A stretch of 64,000 bases of DNA from M3007 sp046296435 (GTDB lineage: Bacteria > Bacteroidota > Bacteroidia > Chitinophagales > Saprospiraceae). The first letter of the stretch is position 1; every line of letters starts with the position of its first letter. Below are positions 55,371 to 63,745 of the stretch, one piece after another. Position numbers and translations under genes: made by a program. The notes beneath the pieces were generated by a model. That model ran no database searches. It saw only the letters and a program-made list of their open reading frames with translations, and had not been told where the DNA came from. The stretch spans positions 14,877 through 78,876 of the forward strand of contig JBKBLI010000006.1 of assembly GCA_046296435.1 (NCBI GenBank), given 5' to 3'.

Positions 55371-56246
55371 TTAATTGCTCTGAGTCACAGGTCCGGATTC
55401 AAGCAGGTCGTCCTGTTGCGGATCTGGATAATACACTTCGACTTTTTCGGTGTTGAGTTTGCTCAACGGAATTACGATGGCGCGGTCTTCGGTCTGTAGA
55501 ATAAGCGAGGTAGAATCAATCATCACAACTTTGCCTTTGACGCCGATGATTCGAATATCGTCGCCTACGCGGACCTTGTTGCGATTGTAGTATCCTGCGA
55601 GGTAGTTGGCCACCAGATCGCGGGAAGCCAGACCGTAGCCCAAAGCGAAAGCCAGAGCGCCGGCGCCAATGACAACGGTGAGGTTGGAAGAGATGAAGTT
55701 GGTATCAATTTTGGCCTGTGCCATAGCGCTGACAGCCATAGTGATGAACAAAAAGTAAAATACCACGCTCGCGATAAGTTTTGCGCTGGGGATACCTATA
55801 GATTGCAGGGTCGTTTGGACAATTTTGCGAATACCGTCGGCCAGGAAAATGCCGGCTACGAATAGCGCAAACGCCGTCAGCAGCGAGGGCAGATAACGGA
55901 TCAAATCCCGTACCATATCCGTCACCACCTGAATGCCCAGCAAGTCGGTGGCGATGATAAAAAACGCAAGGATCAAAAAGTAATAGACAATCGCTGATAC
56001 CACTGAGGAAATCGCGATTTTCATTCCTGAGCGTTGGACAAATTCGATATCGTTCAGGTGCTCGCTGAGCTTATCTACACCCATGCCCGTGATGATCCGT
56101 CGCAATAAGCGGCGTACAAATCGGGCAATAATGAAACCGAGGACCAATACCAGAATAGCAAGTCCTATTTTTGGCGCGAAATTGGCCGCCAATCCTACCA
56201 ATTCACTGGTCACACCCTCGGTAATTCGTATCCAAAAGTCCGACAT
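55371..56246 (-). CDS. Mechanosensitive ion channel family protein (MscS-like)
   Basis: A 291-residue inner-membrane channel. The N-terminal half has several hydrophobic helices with conserved TM_helix repeats (LAILVLVLGFIIARFVRRLL; LLTAFALFVAGIFLADGIRK). The pore-like helix is TVVIGAGALAFALGYGLASRDLVANYLAGYYN. The beta domain follows (VRVGDDIRIIGVKGKVVMIDSTSLILQTEDRAIVIPLSKL). Such channels release osmolytes on hypo-osmotic shock. The C-terminal cytoplasmic domain is shorter than in E. coli MscS. It is separated from the DUF3078 gene by 26 bases on the same strand, so they may share a transcript. Confidence 0.9.
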   Translation of the reverse strand: MSDFWIRITEGVTSELVGLAANFAPKIGLAILVLVLGFIIARFVRRLLRRIITGMGVDKLSEHLNDIEFVQRSGMKIAISSVVSAIVYYFLILAFFIIATDLLGIQVVTDMVRDLIRYLPSLLTAFALFVAGIFLADGIRKIVQTTLQSIGIPSAKLIASVVFYFLFITMAVSAMAQAKIDTNFISSNLTVVIGAGALAFALGYGLASRDLVANYLAGYYNRNKVRVGDDIRIIGVKGKVVMIDSTSLILQTEDRAIVIPLSKLNTEKVEVYYPDPQQDDLLESGPVTQSN

Positions 56247-56371
56247 TTCGTTGTATATTTTGATTGTTCATGTAGCTCATAAGGTTTGGGTTGGAAGTTT
56301 TAGTAAATTTTTAAAGCGCGCCTGCCTGTGCAACTCCTCGACGCGCAGTTAACTTGAGGACGACATCAACG

Positions 56372-56599
56372 CTAAAACTGCTTTTTGCGCCAGTCGAATT
56401 CCGCTTCTGACGATTGGGGCTCTTTGACGACGGCGCCTCCCCCAACCAGATTGACACAGGCTTTTAGGGCGGTGGGTATGAACAAGTCAGCTATTCTACC
56501 CAGATGGGCATAGCTTTCCACTTGATGCATTAAGCGGTGCTCAATATCTGGCGGCAGCATTTCTTCTCGTGCCGCTTGAATGTCTCTAAAATTATTCAT
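56372..56599 (-). CDS. Small protein downstream of an ECF sigma factor
   Basis: A 75-residue product starting MNNFRDIQAAREEMLPPDIE with one amphipathic or mildly hydrophobic segment (HLGRIADLFIPTALKACVNLVGGG) near the middle. Small proteins of this look follow ECF sigma genes in related bacteria, but I know no function; an anti-sigma or membrane adaptor role is conjecture. The frame stays open to 56737, overlapping the sigma gene by 23 bases. That extension is very basic and hydrophobic and is less likely to be translated. Confidence 0.5.
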   Translation of the reverse strand: MNNFRDIQAAREEMLPPDIEHRLMHQVESYAHLGRIADLFIPTALKACVNLVGGGAVVKEPQSSEAEFDWRKKQF

Positions 56600-56714
56600 G
56601 GCGCCAGCCCATTGATTAAAACGATTTTTGAGGTAGCGTATTAAATTTTTATTCAATTCATACACGCGATGCAAATAAACCCTTTGCAGCTTGAAAAGCC
56701 GTACAATCACGAGC

Positions 56715-57305
56715 CTATAAAAGCGGTTCCTTTGCATAGAGTTCGTCGTGTAGATCGCATGCGCGCTGTTTGGCGCGCATGATCTGCATTTTTACAGCGC
56801 TTTCAGTTTTTTGAAGCACAGAAGAAATATCCTTGATGGACATCTCATCCTGATACTTTAGTAACAAAATCATCCTGTCTCCCGGGGGTAAAAGATCCAG
56901 AACGGTTTGCAATCGATCGCTTTTCATCTCAAGTAGCAGGCTGTCAGGGGCTTCCTCTACTTTTTCTTGGTTTACGCGACCTACATCTTCCGTAAAAATG
57001 AGCGTTATTTTCTTTTTTCGACGGAGCAGGTCAATACAGAAATTGTAGGTGATCGAGTACAACCATGTCGAGAAAGAACTGCGCTCATCAAAGCGAGAGA
57101 GGTTGAGCAGGATCTTTACAAAAATTTCCTGCACAGCGTCTTTCGCAAGCCCATGATCGCTCAGCATAGAAAGGCATTTAGCAAATACCTTACCACTGTA
57201 ACGCTGATACAATTGATTGAAAAAGAACGAATTTTGTTCTCTTTGATACAAGCGTATCAACTCTACATCTGAGTAAATCTTGCTTTTCTTAGATACTTGC
57301 AGCAC
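56715..57305 (-). CDS. RNA polymerase sigma factor, ECF type (first)
   Basis: A 196-residue sigma-70 family protein with region 2 (FFFNQLYQRYSGKVFAKCL, then GLAKDAVQEIFVKILLNLSRFDERSSFSTWLYSITYNFCIDLLRR) and region 4 (LDLLPPGDRMILLLKYQDEMSIKDISSVLQKTESAVKMQIMRAKQRA). Its codon use looks more AT-rich than the neighbours. No obvious transmembrane anti-sigma gene lies next to it, only a small protein. The start at 57305 is a non-ATG frame start, and nearby in-frame codons were not resolved. Confidence 0.87.
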   Translation of the reverse strand: MLQVSKKSKIYSDVELIRLYQREQNSFFFNQLYQRYSGKVFAKCLSMLSDHGLAKDAVQEIFVKILLNLSRFDERSSFSTWLYSITYNFCIDLLRRKKKITLIFTEDVGRVNQEKVEEAPDSLLLEMKSDRLQTVLDLLPPGDRMILLLKYQDEMSIKDISSVLQKTESAVKMQIMRAKQRACDLHDELYAKEPLL

Positions 57306-57837
57306 GCAACATCAGAAATTTGCCACAAAGAGACGAAAAAAATCACAGTTGTGGCTAAAAAATTGATTGCGAGCTAACTATGTGACGATATGACAGCTTT
57401 AAAGTCACCTATACCATTCCTTAAAGCAGCAATCATTGATGATGGTCTGCATATTTTGAGTAAAAGGCGCATTGAGGTTATCAAACGGATTTCGACCACA
57501 TGAGCCTGCGGTATGGTTGGCGGCGCCGCTGAATGCCCGACCAAAGCGATAAAATTTAAAGTTGAAATCGGTATTGCAATGTATTCTTCTTTCCTGACGC
57601 CAATCGGGTTCGTTGCGCCATGAAGGAGCCCGTCCGGCGTTTTTGCCGTCATTCAACAACCGATATGAGACTTTTGGTGTAGAGAAGTCAGATGCAGGCC
57701 GTACCGATCTCTTGCTACAGGCTCTTTTTCCCGATTTTTTCAAAAAAATGAGATATGTAAAGGGTACGTGACGCACCCGCCTGGCGTGTCCCGTATCTCC
57801 TCAAAACGTGGGAAGTCGCGCTCGCCAGCCAAAAATT
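57306..57837. other. AT-richer spacer between the two sigma loci
   Basis: It contains a possible small gene or gene remnant (57405-57776, minus) and a T6/A7 dyad at 57735-57748. I found no RNA gene and no full TAnnTTTG match. Confidence 0.45.
57405..57776 (-). CDS. Possible small gene or gene remnant, unknown family
   Basis: A 123-codon minus-strand frame. Residues ~1-35 look like spacer translation and cross a T/A dyad. Residues ~36-123 look protein-like: RIHCNTDFNFKFYRFGRAF, then SCGRNPFDNLNAPFTQNM, ending NDCCFKEWYR, with ordinary amino acid composition and several cysteines. I recognise no family. It could be a short Cys-rich protein with a later non-standard start, or the 3' end of a decayed gene. 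Confidence 0.3.
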   Translation of the reverse strand: MRHVPFTYLIFLKKSGKRACSKRSVRPASDFSTPKVSYRLLNDGKNAGRAPSWRNEPDWRQERRIHCNTDFNFKFYRFGRAFSGAANHTAGSCGRNPFDNLNAPFTQNMQTIINDCCFKEWYR

Positions 57838-59193
57838 TTACTCAAAGAGCCATGTGCCGCCTAAGCGCAAAGCCACCGATCCTTGCCATTGTTGTACCGG
57901 ATAGATCGGCTGGGTTACCGGCGCCAGGGGTTGCCGGTACGCCAACTCGGCAAATGCGCGCAGGTTCGGGTTGATGTAGAAAAAACATTGGGCGCTTGTT
58001 GCGGCGCTCAAGCCGGCGTTGACCTTGAATAGCTGACGGGCGTTTGCATTTAGGCTCATCTTCTGGTTGCTAGGCGACAGTATGGCTCCGCTGGGTACGA
58101 ACGCCAGATTGAAAGAGGCGCCTGCCTGAACGCTCAGTCCGCTGCGACCGCTTCGCATTTCCATTCCGATCATCAGCGGAATGTCCAGACGGCGGTAGCG
58201 GTTGTATATGGTTTGCGAACTGATCCCGAACTCTACCAGCGTATCCGTGACTGTGACCCATTGGCCGTTGACCAATTGCGTGTTGGTGGTGTAGGTTTCG
58301 CGCTTGTAGCGCTTGTCCACAAACACAAATCGCTGCGTCAGGTGTTCGTAATCCAGCCCGGCGCGCAGGGTCAAAAACCGGTTGAATACCCGCGACAGGC
58401 GAAGCCCGGCGCTAAATCCGACAATATCTTCTTCTGTATTTTGCCTGCGTCGCGCATAAGCGTCGTATTCTGGATCGGCAGTGCGGTAAACCGTGCGCCC
58501 TATGGCAGGTCCGCCGTAGAGGTCGATCATCCAAGCTGTAGGCTTGCGCTCGAAATCATAGCAATAGCGTCCGGTTTTGCTCTTGTTGGGCTTCGTAGCT
58601 GCGCGAGCGCACGCAGAGGGCGATGGCAGGGGGCGTTCTTGGCTGGATAGCGCCGCGCTCTGCCGCAATGGCAACCGCGATAAGATGGACACGCGCGCTG
58701 CGTATAAGTCGGGAGCGAGCGTCGTTTCCGGCGGATTGGGCGCTTCTCCGATTTGGGCTGGGCGCATCTGAGGCAAGGCGAGGTCTGCTGTTTCCGTTGC
58801 AGGCGGGGGGGGCAGAGCGGCGCTTTTTACCGTTCTCAATGACCGCTCGGTTGCGTTGTCTGCCGCTATCGCTTGAGCAGAGGGAGGGCTTGTGTGGACT
58901 GCCGTGTGCGACGACGTGGCCTCTGGCGCGCCTGATTCGCCTATCGCGGTGGCGTCGGTGGAGAGATGGGCGGCGGCGTTGGGGCGATCCGCCTGGGGAT
59001 CGAACGGAGGCCGCTTTTGGTCGCGCGATATCCAGAGTAGCGCGCAAACCGACAATGCGACTCCGCAGATGCACATCCAAGCCAGAAAGCGACGGCGCCG
59101 TCGGCGCGCAAGCTCGGCGGCAATGCCATCCCAGGCGTCGGCCGGGGGCGTTGCTTCGATATCATATAGTCGCTGACGGAACTGATTTTCCAT
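57838..59193 (-). CDS. Inner-membrane anchor fused to outer-membrane beta-barrel, sigma-linked
   Basis: A 451-residue protein with an unusual plan. Residues ~1-37 are a cytoplasmic segment (MENQFRQRLYDIEATPPADA...) like those of anti-sigma proteins. A poly-Arg stretch and one transmembrane helix follow (~38-55, FLAWMCICGVALSVCALLW), then a long Pro/Ala-rich linker (~58-205), then a C-terminal beta-barrel-like domain (~215-451, WMIDLYGGPAIGRTVY to LRLGGTWLF) ending in the aromatic residue expected of outer-membrane proteins. It follows the ECF sigma gene by 148 bases. A single-chain envelope-spanning anti-sigma sensor is the natural hypothesis. Confidence 0.72.
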   Translation of the reverse strand: MENQFRQRLYDIEATPPADAWDGIAAELARRRRRRFLAWMCICGVALSVCALLWISRDQKRPPFDPQADRPNAAAHLSTDATAIGESGAPEATSSHTAVHTSPPSAQAIAADNATERSLRTVKSAALPPPPATETADLALPQMRPAQIGEAPNPPETTLAPDLYAARVSILSRLPLRQSAALSSQERPLPSPSACARAATKPNKSKTGRYCYDFERKPTAWMIDLYGGPAIGRTVYRTADPEYDAYARRRQNTEEDIVGFSAGLRLSRVFNRFLTLRAGLDYEHLTQRFVFVDKRYKRETYTTNTQLVNGQWVTVTDTLVEFGISSQTIYNRYRRLDIPLMIGMEMRSGRSGLSVQAGASFNLAFVPSGAILSPSNQKMSLNANARQLFKVNAGLSAATSAQCFFYINPNLRAFAELAYRQPLAPVTQPIYPVQQWQGSVALRLGGTWLFE

Positions 59194-59341
59194 TGCCGCT
59201 TGTCTGTGTGGTCTGTTATCGCGTCTTTGTTATGTTACTTTACTGGCCGATTTGCGTTTTCAGGGTTCCGGAGTCTTGTCCGCTTCGGCGCGAACACATC
59301 AGGGGGCATCTTTTGGCCGAATTCATCCGCCGTGTCGCGCC

Positions 59342-59893
59342 TCAGGTTTTCGGCGTTGTATTGATGCGTTGCATTTTCGCTAATTCACTGATGAGCCACT
59401 TGCGGGCCTTGGTCAGTTGCGAACGGGATGTGCTTTCCTGAATGTTGAGCGCATCCGCCACTTCGGCGTGGGTGTATCCCTCTATCGCCACCAGATTGAA
59501 AATTACCCTGTATCCATCGGGCAATCGGCCAATCAAATCCAGCAACTCCGCTTCGCTCAGCATATTCAGCGCATCTGGTCCAACGCCCGGATCCGGCGCG
59601 TTCTCAAGCATGTCCTTTTCGAACGCAAAACGCCGCCGTTGGTATGCCCTCAGCGCCGTATGAATCATGATGCGCCGAATCCACCCCTCGAACGATCCTT
59701 GGCTCCGAAACTGCCCCAATTTCTCAAACACGCGCACGAATCCGTCCTGAAGTATGTCCGGAGCGTCGTCCGGGTTGCGGGCATAACGCAGGCATACCGC
59801 GTACATCTTGCCGGCAAAACGCTCGTACAATTGACGCTGATACTGCGCCTCTCCGCGCAGACAACCTTTTATGAGTTCGTCCTCTGTCAACAC
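59342..59893 (-). CDS. RNA polymerase sigma factor, ECF type (second)
   Basis: A 183-residue sigma-70 family protein. Region 2 is QYQRQLYERFAGKMYAVCLRYARNPDDAPDILQDGFVRVFEKLGQFRSQGSFEGWIRRIMIHTALRAYQRRR, and region 4 is GRLPDGYRVIFNLVAIEGYTHAEVADALNIQESTSRSQLTKARKWL. It precedes the gene for the membrane-anchored barrel protein and is presumably held inactive by it. An imperfect dyad (CGTAA/TTACG) lies upstream near 59930-59943. Its targets cannot be identified from this window. Confidence 0.92.
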   Translation of the reverse strand: MLTEDELIKGCLRGEAQYQRQLYERFAGKMYAVCLRYARNPDDAPDILQDGFVRVFEKLGQFRSQGSFEGWIRRIMIHTALRAYQRRRFAFEKDMLENAPDPGVGPDALNMLSEAELLDLIGRLPDGYRVIFNLVAIEGYTHAEVADALNIQESTSRSQLTKARKWLISELAKMQRINTTPKT

Positions 59894-60104
59894 ATTTGGG
59901 TTGAGTCAGGTTGTAAAACGCTCAGCGTCAGCGTAAAGTCTTACGTTTCTCCAGATGACATAGATGCCGCCGAACGAATTTTCGCTGCCTAATATGTATT
60001 TAATTTGCCGGTTTTGTGTCTTTTTCGCAAATAAAAGACGATTTGACGTATCGCAAGGCCTATCTTTTCGTGCTCAGGACACTGCATTTAACGCCATTTC
60101 ACGC

Positions 60105-60959
60105 TCAGGCAATACTCTGTTTCAGCGCTTTGATTCGCTTGGCATACACCCGACCAGACACAATGATGCTGATCTCGTACAGCGCATAAAGCGGCAGGGC
60201 GACAATCATCTGCGACATGACGTCCGGCGGCGTGATGATGGCCGATACGATCAGGATGATTAAAAAAGCGTATCGCCGCGCCGACTTTAGAAATGCGGGA
60301 CCGACGATGCCCAATTGCGTCATAAAATAAATCACTACCGGCAACTGAAATACCAATCCAATGGGAATGGTCAACATGGTCATATACGAAACAAAGGAAG
60401 ACAGCGACGCCGACACCTTGACGCCATCCACCGCATATCCCGCCAAAAAACTGATCGAAAAAGGCGCAATGATGAAATATCCAAAACTTACGCCGAAAAG
60501 AAACAGCGCGGCGCACACGCCGATTATGTTGCGCGTGGCGCTGCGTTCGCGATCCGTCATGCCCGGGCTGATAAACTGCCAGAACTGCCAAAAAATATAC
60601 GGAAAAGCTACGACAAAACCTATCCAAAACGACAAGTACAAATGCTGCATCAGGGTTTCGCCAAGTTGCACCGTCAGCACGTCGAAAGGATTGGGGGTAA
60701 AGCACAGCCTGTCGCCCAGGCCGGTCTGGCGGGACAGGCGGCAAATAAGCCTGAAAGTTACGAAATCGGCTTGCTTCGGCCCGAAAAGCAGGGTCTGAAA
60801 CACAAAACCGGGGAACACAAAGCAAAGCGCGGCGCCGATTACAATTGCAATCACCGAGCGCACGATATGCTTTCGCAATTCGATGATGTGATCGATGAAA
60901 CTCATCTCTCCCTGCTTTCGGTTGTAGCGTTCGTGCTCGTGTAGTTGATCTAAGGCCAT
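60105..60959 (-). CDS. tatC: Sec-independent protein translocase subunit TatC
   Basis: The receptor subunit of the twin-arginine translocase, 284 residues with six helices. Signatures are EMSFIDHIIELRKHIVRSV at the N-terminus, FVFQTLLFGPKQADF, ETLMQHLYLSFWIGFVVAFPYIFWQFWQFISPGM, FLFGVSFGYFIIAPFSISFL and FQLPVVIYFMTQLGIV. Length and order are standard; tatA is not in the window. A TAACTTTG promoter lies 44 bases upstream. The overlapping long minus-strand frame (60088-61002) is spurious. Confidence 0.96.
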   Translation of the reverse strand: MALDQLHEHERYNRKQGEMSFIDHIIELRKHIVRSVIAIVIGAALCFVFPGFVFQTLLFGPKQADFVTFRLICRLSRQTGLGDRLCFTPNPFDVLTVQLGETLMQHLYLSFWIGFVVAFPYIFWQFWQFISPGMTDRERSATRNIIGVCAALFLFGVSFGYFIIAPFSISFLAGYAVDGVKVSASLSSFVSYMTMLTIPIGLVFQLPVVIYFMTQLGIVGPAFLKSARRYAFLIILIVSAIITPPDVMSQMIVALPLYALYEISIIVSGRVYAKRIKALKQSIA

Positions 60960-61003
60960 ACGCCCGCGCTTTTGAAGCGGTTAGTTGGTGTGAAAAAATC
61001 ATG

Positions 61004-61011
61004 CAAAGTTA
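61004..61011 (-). promoter_or_regulatory. -7 promoter element of tatC
   Basis: Minus strand TAACTTTG, full match, 44 bases before the ATG at 60959. The following bases (ATGATTTTTTC) resemble those after the tsf and TolB elements. Confidence 0.55.
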
Positions 61012-61177
61012 ATGACAAAAGCCAACACCGCCCACCACAATAACAAATGTCTGCCCTATAGGTTGAGGCTATGCCCCGACGGCTCCGCTCTCTCTCCCGT
61101 TTTTGCATCCCGCCGCCGCTCCCATTTTTCCGAGGTACAAAAAGTTGCACGGGTTAGTCGTTACCGCGTATTGCGCT

Positions 61178-61185
61178 TATCTTTG
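61178..61185 (+). promoter_or_regulatory. -7 promoter element of the DUF5916 gene
   Basis: TATCTTTG followed by CGG, full match, only nine bases before the ATG at 61195, so the predicted leader is a few bases at most. Confidence 0.62.
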
Positions 61186-61194
61186 CGGCTCATT

Positions 61195-63474
61195 ATGCGA
61201 TTGGGAGCTCTCTTTTTTTTATTTTACGCTTTGGCGTCGGCCGTAGCGGCGGCGCAGTCCCCCAGCGTCGGCGAAAACTTGTATGTCGTAGAGGCCGTAA
61301 AAACGTCCGACGCTGTGCGTATCGACGGCTTATTAGACGAAGTTGTGTGGTCAACGGCGCCTCCGGTACGCAATTTTCGGTATCAATTTCCGGTGGATAC
61401 CGGCTACACGCGCTTTGATACAGAAGTGCGTATCTGTTTCGACGATAAAAACCTGTACATCGCCGCCGTGTGCCGCCAACCCCGCGAAAGCTACACCATG
61501 CAGAGCCTGCGCCGCGATTTCCCGGGCGGCGCCAGCGACGTGCTCAACGTGCTGCTCGACCCTACCAAAGACGGCCTGAACGGATTCCTCTTCGGCGTCA
61601 ACCCCCTCAATGTGCAGCGCGAAGCGCTGATCGACAACGGCTCTTCTCAATCCCTCGAATGGGACAACCGCTGGAGTAGCGCGGTGCAAAACTACGCGGA
61701 CCACTGGGAGGTCGAAATGGCCATACCGTTCAAGACCCTGCGCTACAACGTGGCCGACGGCCTAAACGCCTGGAAGGTCAATTTTGTCCGCACCAAGTTG
61801 CAGGATTGGGAAGTGAGTTCCTGGTATCCGATTCCCCGCCAGTTCGGGCCAATCAATCTGGCCTTCACCGGCGTCCTCCAGTGGCCGCAAGCCCCTCCCA
61901 AAACCGGAGCGGCCATCTCTCTGATTCCCTACGTCAATCTCGGCTACAACGCCGACTTCCAACGCAAGGCGCCCGACTTTGAGAACAGGGGGCCGATCGA
62001 AAAAACGCCATGGAGCATAGGCGGCGACGCCAAAATCGGCCTCGGCCCCGGGCTGAATCTCGATCTGACTTTCAATCCTGACTTCTCTCAGGTGGAGGTG
62101 GACCGGCAGGTCGTCAACCTGAGCCGATTTGAACTGTTTTTCCCGGAGCGGCGCCAATTTTTTCTGGAAAACAGAGACCTCTTTGCCCTGTTTGGCTTCC
62201 CGAGTTCACGCCCCTTCTTCTCCCGGCGCATCGGGCTGGCCCGCAATCCGACCACGGGCGACAACGAGAATATCCCCATCCTCGCCGGCGCGCGCCTCAG
62301 CGGCAAATTGACGGACAAACTGCGCATCGGAGCGCTGAACATGCAGACCCAGCGCGTGGACTGGGACGAAAACCGCACGTTGCCGGCGGCCAACTTCACG
62401 ACGCTAACCTTCCAGCGCAAGGTGATGAAGCGCAGCGCGCTGGGCGGCATCCTGGTCAATAAGATCAATTTCACGGACAACCTGAGCGAATCCCAACGGG
62501 CCGGCGCGCTGCCCTGGAACCGCGTGGCCGGGCTTGAATACAACCTCTACAGCCAAGACAATCGTTGGGAGGGGGAATGGTATTACCACCGCTCATTCTC
62601 GCCCGATCCGCGCAAAAGGGGGCAATCTGTCGCCCACTATCTGGGCTTTAGCGATCGGCGCTTCAACATACGCAGCGGCTACATGCTTGTGGATAGTTTC
62701 TACACGGCCGAGATGGGTTTTGTGCCGCGTAAGGGCTTTCAGTCGTTCTTCCCGGGTTTGGGTTTCAACTTTTTTCCTAAAGACGCAAAGGTCAATCGCT
62801 GGGGCGCCGGCCTCAACGGCGACCTGACTTATAGCCTCTTCTGGCAAAACACCGACCGCCGGGCATCCGCCTATCTGGAAGCCGAAATGCAGGATCAGAG
62901 CTATGCCAGCTTGCGTTTGACGCACGAGTACACGTATCTTTTTGAAGACTTCGACCCAACCAATCAATACCGGGAGGGCACATCTCCTCTCCCGGCCAAC
63001 ACGGGCTACAACTACCAACAGTTTAGCGTCAACTATTTCAGAAGTCGGGCTTACGATCTGCAGGGATCCGCAGCGTTGAGCGCAGGGCAGTACTTCAACG
63101 GTCACATCGTTGCCGTATCGGGCGAGGTCCTGTACCGCATACAGCCCTACGGCATTTTTGCTCTTTCATACAATTACAACCGCATTCGCTTGCCTGCGCC
63201 CTATGCTTCTACCTCATTCTGGCTGCTGGGGCCGCGGGCGGAGCTGTCGTTCAGCCGAAGCGTGTTCCTGAGCGCTTTTTTTCAGTACAATACGCAGATC
63301 AACAACTTCAACATCAACACACGCCTGCAATGGCGTTTTGCTCCGGTGTCCGATCTGTTTTTGGTCTATACCGACAATTCTTTTGCAGAGGCAATCCCCA
63401 ATACGCAGACGCGTTTTCTGTCGCCCAAGAATCGCGCTTTGGTGCTGAAGGTGACTTACTGGTTGAACGTGTGA
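61195..63474 (+). CDS. DUF5916 protein with CBM9-like domain
   Basis: A 759-residue exported protein. The signal peptide (MRLGALFFLFYALASAVAAAQ) leads into a carbohydrate-binding family 9-like domain (~30-210; VRIDGLLDEVVWSTAPP, FDTEVRICFDDKNLYIAAVCR, WEVEMAIPFKTLRY). A DUF5916 barrel-like domain follows (~240-759; SIGGDAKIGLGPGLNLDLTF, NPDFSQVEVDRQVVNLSRFELFFPERRQFFLENRDLF) with the final strand ALVLKVTYWLNV. It is probably an outer-membrane protein; its substrate is unknown, possibly saccharide. The frame opens 61 codons earlier, but the promoter at 61178 and the signal peptide set the ATG. Confidence 0.88.
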   Translation: MRLGALFFLFYALASAVAAAQSPSVGENLYVVEAVKTSDAVRIDGLLDEVVWSTAPPVRNFRYQFPVDTGYTRFDTEVRICFDDKNLYIAAVCRQPRESYTMQSLRRDFPGGASDVLNVLLDPTKDGLNGFLFGVNPLNVQREALIDNGSSQSLEWDNRWSSAVQNYADHWEVEMAIPFKTLRYNVADGLNAWKVNFVRTKLQDWEVSSWYPIPRQFGPINLAFTGVLQWPQAPPKTGAAISLIPYVNLGYNADFQRKAPDFENRGPIEKTPWSIGGDAKIGLGPGLNLDLTFNPDFSQVEVDRQVVNLSRFELFFPERRQFFLENRDLFALFGFPSSRPFFSRRIGLARNPTTGDNENIPILAGARLSGKLTDKLRIGALNMQTQRVDWDENRTLPAANFTTLTFQRKVMKRSALGGILVNKINFTDNLSESQRAGALPWNRVAGLEYNLYSQDNRWEGEWYYHRSFSPDPRKRGQSVAHYLGFSDRRFNIRSGYMLVDSFYTAEMGFVPRKGFQSFFPGLGFNFFPKDAKVNRWGAGLNGDLTYSLFWQNTDRRASAYLEAEMQDQSYASLRLTHEYTYLFEDFDPTNQYREGTSPLPANTGYNYQQFSVNYFRSRAYDLQGSAALSAGQYFNGHIVAVSGEVLYRIQPYGIFALSYNYNRIRLPAPYASTSFWLLGPRAELSFSRSVFLSAFFQYNTQINNFNINTRLQWRFAPVSDLFLVYTDNSFAEAIPNTQTRFLSPKNRALVLKVTYWLNV

Positions 63475-63745
63475 AGCGTGCGGCCGATCTCTTCGGCGCA
63501 GATAAATTGCCGTACGGCTCCAGTGTTGTTCGAAAAAAAAGGGCTGGCGGAGCGTGCGCGGATGGGCGTGTGCCAGACGTGTGGGTATGACCTGCGCCTT
63601 GACCTCTTGCGAGATGCGTTATTGGTCAAAAAGTGGAAATGCCCGTGATCGCCCCTCATTTTTCTCTCATGCTCGGCTTGTGCGATAGCGGCGTTGGTTG
63701 CGCCCGTACCTGCGCGAGGACTGACGGAAGCCCCGTTTTCCCTCT
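63475..63745. other. Spacer between convergent DUF5916 and right-edge genes
   Basis: No gene seen. The only notable sequence is an A8 run near 63533-63540, which on the minus strand reads as a partial T/A dyad (CCC, T8, CGAACAACAC). Confidence 0.4.
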
